From NCBI RefSeq assembly GCF_002865645.1, contig NW_020194563.1, positions 82,152 to 146,151 on the forward strand: a DNA stretch of 64,000 bases, given 5' to 3'. Origin of the DNA: Hyaloscypha bicolor E. Its lineage: Eukaryota; Ascomycota; Leotiomycetes; Helotiales; Hyaloscyphaceae. The notes beneath the pieces are model-generated. The model saw only the letters and a list, made by a program, of their open reading frames with translations. It made no database searches and had not been told where the DNA came from. Both the position numbers and the translations under genes were made by a program. Each line of letters opens with the position of its first letter. Within the stretch, counting starts at the first letter, position 1. Below, piece by piece: positions 58,941-64,000 of the stretch.

Positions 58941-61177
58941 ATGCGTGCTTCAACTCAAGCTGTCCGCAACACCAATCGCTTCGGGTCTCAATTAGCCAAT
59001 CAGATGGCAAGAGGCTATGGTGCTTCGCTGTCGTACAGTGGCAGGAAGAGAGAGGCATCGGAGCAGAACAGTCGCATTAGCTATTATGAAGGAGACACGG
59101 AATCCGAAGATGAATACCAAGGTTTAGATCCAGAGGACACCATCATTGTCGATGGACCTTGTAACAAGAAGAGAAAGGTGATTGATCTTGACGATGATTC
59201 TGGTGAAGATATCCCTCTTGCCAACCTGCCCGTTGTCGGAGATGATGGACCGATGGAAGATTCACCAGCAGGAAAGATTTTCAGAGGATTTCCAACGGAG
59301 GTAAGTGCAACAAATTTCTCTGGCTTCCGCCCCACACAAGTTCCTTTGCCTTTCGCACAGCTTGGCGCGGATGGGCAGCCGTGATCAGCATATCTTGTCA
59401 AATGACAGAAACAGAAATCCAAATCAGCGCCTCACCTTTCCAACCCTCTCACCGCATCACAAGTCTTCCGCTTCAACATCAACTTAGAATTGATGACCTG
59501 AACACGCTGTTAACTCTGATGCTGCTGTAGATCCACCAACATATCGCGGATTTCCTCTCTGATAGCGATGTCGTTAATTTCGCATGCATCTGTGAGATAA
59601 CTCGTGATTCAGTCTCCCAAATCGTGTGGAAGAGGCGGTTTGATCGTACCTTTGACAGCGTTCCCGGTACTCCAATTGGAGATGTTGTTGCAAAGTATAA
59701 ATCGAGACGAGCCATTTCCAAGAAATGGACTTGCTTCGATTTGGGCAGGCACGGAGGCTTGGTTACTGCTGAGTGCCGCCGGTTCCAAAAATCGAACCAG
59801 GACGACTGCTTGACTATGCTGAGAGGTTTGATCCTGGGTAAGACTCTTGCCAATGTTCAGTTTGAGATGACAATACTCACACAACATTTACAGAGTCGAA
59901 TGCCACAAAGACCCTCGATGACAAGGGAAATCAAATCATTCATGGCATGAACCTGCAATTCATCTATGATCTTATCACTGGCGAGAATGGAAGATCCTAC
60001 GTCGACATCATAGAATCAGTCTTGAACACCGATTTTGATCATGCAATGGACAAGCTCAGGGATATGCACAAGGTCGTCTCCGCAAGTGTGGAAGGCACTC
60101 TTGTCTATGCTATCCAGCTTTGCTTGACCCCGATATCCTTGAACCCTCGCTTCTGCAGTATGCACAAGGTCTCGCACTTCGACCTCTCTCAGTACCAAGC
60201 ATATGATACCCCGGCTCGGCAACCAATGTTTTGTGGTAAATACAAGCAGGATGTCAACCTCCGTTGGCTGCTCCACGTTGTCAATTTCTTTAAATACCAT
60301 TTGACGGCTGTTGACGAAGGCCTTCTTGCTCACCATTACAAAGACCTCGAATCTGATCAATTTCCTCAGCCATGGGAGGGTCGTGTTGAAGCGGGAACAA
60401 AGTCTCTCAAGAGCCACTGGAAGGGGGCATACAGTAAGTTGATGAGCTTAAATGCACGTGAAGTTACTGACACATATTGCAGCCTACATGGATCCAGTGA
60501 CAATGGCTAGTCTGAGAATGGGCAATGGTAATGGCAAGAAATCGACCATTCATACGGACGAATTGGATAATGCAGAGGTCATTCAGGTACTTGGTACAAT
60601 TCTTTGGTGGCACAAGAGCTTGCTGACTTCAGTTTAGGATATGACTTTCTTCTTCGACGAGGGCAAATCCGCCTCGTTCGAATGGCCCGAGAAGTGGGAG
60701 CAGATTGTGAACAGCAACCCGTTCTTACAAGTCAATTCCCGACAATCGAAGCGATCCAGCCCTCGAGGAGAGAAGACAAAGGAGGCCAAGAAGCCTCAAG
60801 TCAAGCAATTTTGGGGCACCTGCCGTGGCAAGCGTGGCCATTTCTTTGGCCGTATTCATGCCATGACTCCTCAACAAGGGATTCATGGCTTCCAACGTCT
60901 GACCATGATGAAGTTCTACACCAAGCGTGATGAGAACGGTGAGGAGGAATACGATCCTAGCCAGGTCTGGGCATTCGAAGGTTGTGTGCTTCCTGGTGGT
61001 CGTATCGTCGTTGGCCGATGGTGGGACTCATTGTCTAATCCAAATGTGTTCACAACTCAATCCGGCCCATTCCTCTGGTGGAACGTTGACAGGAGCGCAG
61101 CTACTGTTCCCATCAGAAAGGAAGAGGCCTTCGAATTCTTAGATACGTTCAGCGATCCTGAACTAGGCTTGATTTGA
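58941..61177 (+). CDS. F-box protein
   Basis: Probable substrate receptor of an SCF (Skp1-Cul1-F-box) ubiquitin ligase. Exons 58941-59300, 59531-59837, 59894-60433, 60483-60586 and 60638-61177 predict 616 aa with consistent phases. Residues 1-116 are hydrophilic and acidic, with a basic cluster NKKRKV (possible nuclear signal). The F-box begins at about 117 and spans intron 1: FPTE joined to IHQHIADFLSDSDVVNF. The rest is a fungal-specific region with paired W/G motifs (SHWKGAY joined to TYMDPVTMASL; QFWGTCRGKRGHFFGRIHAM; GGRIVVGRWWDS) and no WD40 or LRR repeats, so the target-binding part is of unknown type. Intron 1 (230 nt) is unusually long for this region. The ATG at 58941 is the first in frame; an upstream TTG is not a credible start. 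Confidence 0.88.
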
Positions 61178-62063
61178 GGGCTCGATGTCAAGAGACTTTG
61201 GAATGGTAACACTCTCTTACAGCGTAGCCTTGGGGTCCAAACCGATTCAGAAACGATTTCCAGCAGCCACACCATCTCCCAATATCGAGCAGCCAGCTTT
61301 GCGAAATTTATCTCTGCTCTGGCCTTCGCAACTCCTCCACAGCCTGGCAAGATTCCTTCAAGGACTTCCGGCAGGTTTGGTGTAGTTTGAGCGGTCAGAG
61401 CCAAATATCAAAATACTCAGCAACCTGTTCTTAGATTGCTTTCCTTTCCTGTTTCCCAGCACCCCACAGCACGACAAAATACCCAAATGCGCATGGTTGT
61501 TCGACAGATACCCAGGATTTCCCCTTCGATACGACGCGATATCTACCACGACACTCACTTCAATTTGCAGTTTTCATTTCTTTCCTTTGAGTTTGGCTTT
61601 CCGATGGGCGGAAGAAGCAAGGTGGTGGCAACGTTCTCTGGATGGATGGACAGAATGATAGCACTGATTTGTTTGGAGGAAGGTAGGGGCAGGTTCTTGA
61701 ATGGAGGCTTGAAGCGTGATGACCTTACTTGAGTTTAGCGGCCATAGACTTGCAACTAAGCTTCTTTCCATTGCTGGCGTCTTCTTCCCATTGCAGATGT
61801 GCTCCTTTCCGTCCTTCCTGAGAGTTTAACCAAACGAGTCGATTTCTTCAGCAATCCAGCCTTTCGATTCCATAAATAAAGGTACCAGCAGCATTCAGAA
61901 CACGCTGCTTCAGGGGTATAAACAAATAACTTCACAACATACGAGAAGTGTCTAGACGCCTTGCACGGGGCTTTTTGGAGTGTTTTCTGCGATTCTGATG
62001 CTAAGCTTACAGGCTTTTCCATTAACGCCGTGGTCTGTCTTTCTACCCAACTCGAACGCCTCC
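61178..62063. other. Intergenic region between convergent genes
   Basis: 3' flanks of the F-box gene (plus) and SEC13 (minus). No recognisable gene. Confidence 0.55.
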
Positions 62064-63112
62064 CTATTCCTCAATAGTCTTCACACACTCCCACTCACCC
62101 CTCAAATTCTCCTTCCACAGCGTAACCTTATTATCCCCCGAACTAACCGCCAACACATTCCCGCTCAGACTCCAGCTGACCCTCCAAAGCACAACCTCGA
62201 ACGGGATCACCTTGCTGTTCCACACCCCAGGCTGGCTCGGATCGCTCGTCCAGATCCGCACCGTCTTGTCCTGGCTCGCGGACGCGATGTAACTCTTTTG
62301 CAATACCGTGGGCGACCATGCTACGTCGCGCACCCAGTCCGTATGGCCGGTCAAAGGGTCCCGCTCCTGCTTGTAATCTTGCGACCCTTGGTCGAAACTC
62401 CATAGGCGCAGCATGTTGTCGCTTCCACCCGTCACGAATCTCCTCACTCCTCCCTGACCCCCCGCACTGCTCACCAAAGACCCAGGACTCGTGCTCGGCG
62501 CCCAAGAAACGGAGTTAACGCCAATGCCGTGCGCGTGGAAGATCTTATGGTCCATGCTATTGTCCTTGAATTCTAAGACGCTGACGTTCCCATCGGATGA
62601 GGCGCAGGCGAGAAGACACCCGGACTCGTGAGGGGACCAGGAGATGATGTTTACGGAGGCCGTGTGTAAGGCGAAATCGAAGACTTTCGTCCAGGTGGTG
62701 CCGGATTCCCGCCAGATGAAGACTTTCCCGTCGTACCCTGCGCTGGCGAGGATGTTGCCATACTTGGGGTGCGCCCAGGAGACGCACCATACTGCGCCTT
62801 CGTGTCTGTAGGAGGCGTGTTAGTGAGAGGTTGGGAGAAGGGGGACGGTGAGGAAGGGGGAAGGGTACCCTTTGAGTGTTTCTGTCAGCCGGTGCGAATC
62901 GCCTTCTACTTCGAAGATCTTGACTGTGCGGTCTGAGGAGCAGGTTGCGAGGCGGCGGCCGTAGTAATCGAGGACTGCATCGTGCTGTTCACTTCAGATC
63001 AGTTGCTGATTTTATGAATGAGGAGCGGAAAGGTGTCGCATTGGTGCAATTGAGTGGAAAAGGGACATACAATCATGTCATCGTGACCGGAGTTGGAGAT
63101 AACTTGTGCCAT
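62064..63112 (-). CDS. sec13: Sec13, WD40 protein of COPII coat and nuclear pore
   Basis: Sec13 forms the outer COPII cage with Sec31 and is also a member of the Y-shaped nuclear pore complex. Three exons on the minus strand: 63112-63071, 62984-62869, 62805-62064, giving 299 aa, the normal length. The N-terminus [14 protein letters not shown] joins [20 protein letters not shown], then LTETLKG joins [20 protein letters not shown]. Six WD-type blades follow: the second with [13 protein letters not shown], the third with [16 protein letters not shown], then [27 protein letters not shown] and the last with [13 protein letters not shown]. Sec13 is an open six-blade propeller completed by its partner. 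Its head-to-head neighbour is PEX5, 465 bp away. No damage is seen. Confidence 0.97.
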
Positions 63113-63577
63113 GTTGACACAGAGTTCTTGGTGTTGTGGTCAGGATTTTGAGGACAGCTTGATCCGAGACGGAATTTGGAGATTTGGAGCTGTTGATCGA
63201 TGCGGCCAGGCTGTCAGGGAACTAGAGGGTGGAGCGGAATTTTGTTTCGCCGGTGGCGTGGAGAGAAAGGCTGAGTGACGCTTGTGATCGCGGGGGAAAT
63301 TGCCGCTCCGGCTCGGCTTCGCCATTTCACGCTTCACTTTGCAACTTCTCATTCACTTTCTTCCTGCTTGATTTCTCGGCAACAGTGCTTGATATATTCA
63401 TTCTTTCATTAATTGCTTCAACAATACATTTTGGATAAAAGTCGGAGCTTTTGATAACAAAACACCGAGCGCTAATAACCTCGGCTCGCGACGATAAATA
63501 CTTCGACTCCTACTCTGAGACGATCTTTTCGATACAACCACAATACAATCTGGCGAAGCAGAGACAGATCGGCCACC
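63113..63577. promoter_or_regulatory. Divergent promoter region of sec13 and pex5
   Basis: 465 bp between the two start codons, with no ORF of note. It must hold the promoters and leaders of both genes. Confidence 0.6.
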
Positions 63578-64000
63578 ATGGCGGACGGCATGTGCGGACC
63601 GTCCAACCCTCTGCAGAACTTCCAGAAGCACAGCACTGTCGACAAAACCTTACAACAAGACAGGCTCGTCTCGAGACCATCACCGTCTCAGGTAAGCATC
63701 CCCTTTGCACAGATCGGTTCTCCATTAACGCCTTTGTCAGGGTTTTCGCTCCTCTCCTGGCCCCAATGCAGGACTTGTAGACCCTGAGTTCGAGGCCTTT
63801 CAAGCTGGACAATTACCGCTTAATCATGGCTTCCAAAGACAACAGTTCCCAGCTCAATCGGGCTTCAACCAACAACCACAACCTGGACCATCGGCGGCTT
63901 GGGTTTCCGATTTCCAACGCCTGAACATCTCGAGCCCTCCTCCTCAGTTTATGCAACCACCATTCGCTCCACAGCACGCCCAACAAAGACATGACACTGG
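63578..64000 (+). CDS. pex5: Pex5, PTS1 import receptor (5' part only, runs off window)
   Basis: Cycling receptor that binds C-terminal SKL-type signals and carries proteins into the peroxisome. Exon 1 is 63578-63691 (38 codons) and exon 2 starts at 63741 and continues past the window end. The start MADGMCGPSNPLQNF is the conserved Pex5 N-terminus, with Cys 6 at the position of the cysteine that is monoubiquitinated for receptor recycling. A W-x3-F motif (AAWVSDFQRL), which binds Pex14/Pex13, is visible in exon 2. The segment is Gln/Pro-rich and disordered, as in the family. The TPR domain that binds PTS1 lies outside the window. Identification rests on the N-terminus and the W-x3-F motif. 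Confidence 0.92.

Overview
The window comes from a filamentous ascomycete (Pezizomycotina). Genes carry short (about 47-90 nt) introns with fungal GTAAGT-like donors and CTAAC/CTGAC-like branch sites, and their products are typical mould proteins. A Leotiomycete-like genome with AT-rich isochores is a reasonable guess, but the species cannot be fixed from sequence alone.

Layout. (1) 1-1.6 kb: gene-poor edge with a 238-bp MITE that has TA target duplications and a relic of a kinesin-light-chain-type TPR gene. (2) 1.6-13.1 kb: a Dnf1/Dnf2-type P4-ATPase flippase (+), a membrane-anchored Msc7-like aldehyde dehydrogenase (+), a relic of a non-LTR retrotransposon C-terminus, and a CYP7/CYP8-like cytochrome P450 (-). 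(3) About 14.3-51.6 kb: a 37-kb AT-rich block with almost no ORFs and almost no CA/TG dinucleotides, the mark of repeat-induced point mutation (RIP). It is a stack of nested LTR retrotransposons. Three have LTR pairs I could delimit to the base with target-site duplications: a Ty3/Gypsy (14789-26494, TSD CTAC), a minus-strand Ty1/Copia (27957-35094, TSD CTTAT/TTTAT) and a plus-strand Ty1/Copia (43234-49699, TSD ATTAC). The first two interrupt a second Ty3/Gypsy whose pol lies at 35.1-40.2 kb. The third interrupts a short element with direct repeats at 41247-41689 and 49911-50262. A 173-bp solo LTR at 28619-28791 (TSD ATACT) is not RIP-mutated and is therefore younger. (4) 51.75-52.9 kb: two tandem paralogous genes for small cysteine-containing, sequon-rich proteins with hydrophobic C-termini, directly on the border of the AT block. 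(5) 54.9-64 kb: an MFS (DHA1-like) transporter (-, five exons), an F-box protein (+, five exons), SEC13 (-, three exons) and the 5' end of PEX5 (+), divergent from SEC13.

The genes do not form one pathway. The flanks are mostly housekeeping (lipid flipping, COPII/nuclear pore, peroxisome import). The P450 and the tandem small-protein pair are the accessory genes, and each lies next to the heterochromatin-like block. The strongest leads are the boundary gene pair, the post-RIP solo LTR, and an accessory region with a sense ORF and a probable antisense ORF between pol and the 3' LTR of the first Gypsy element.
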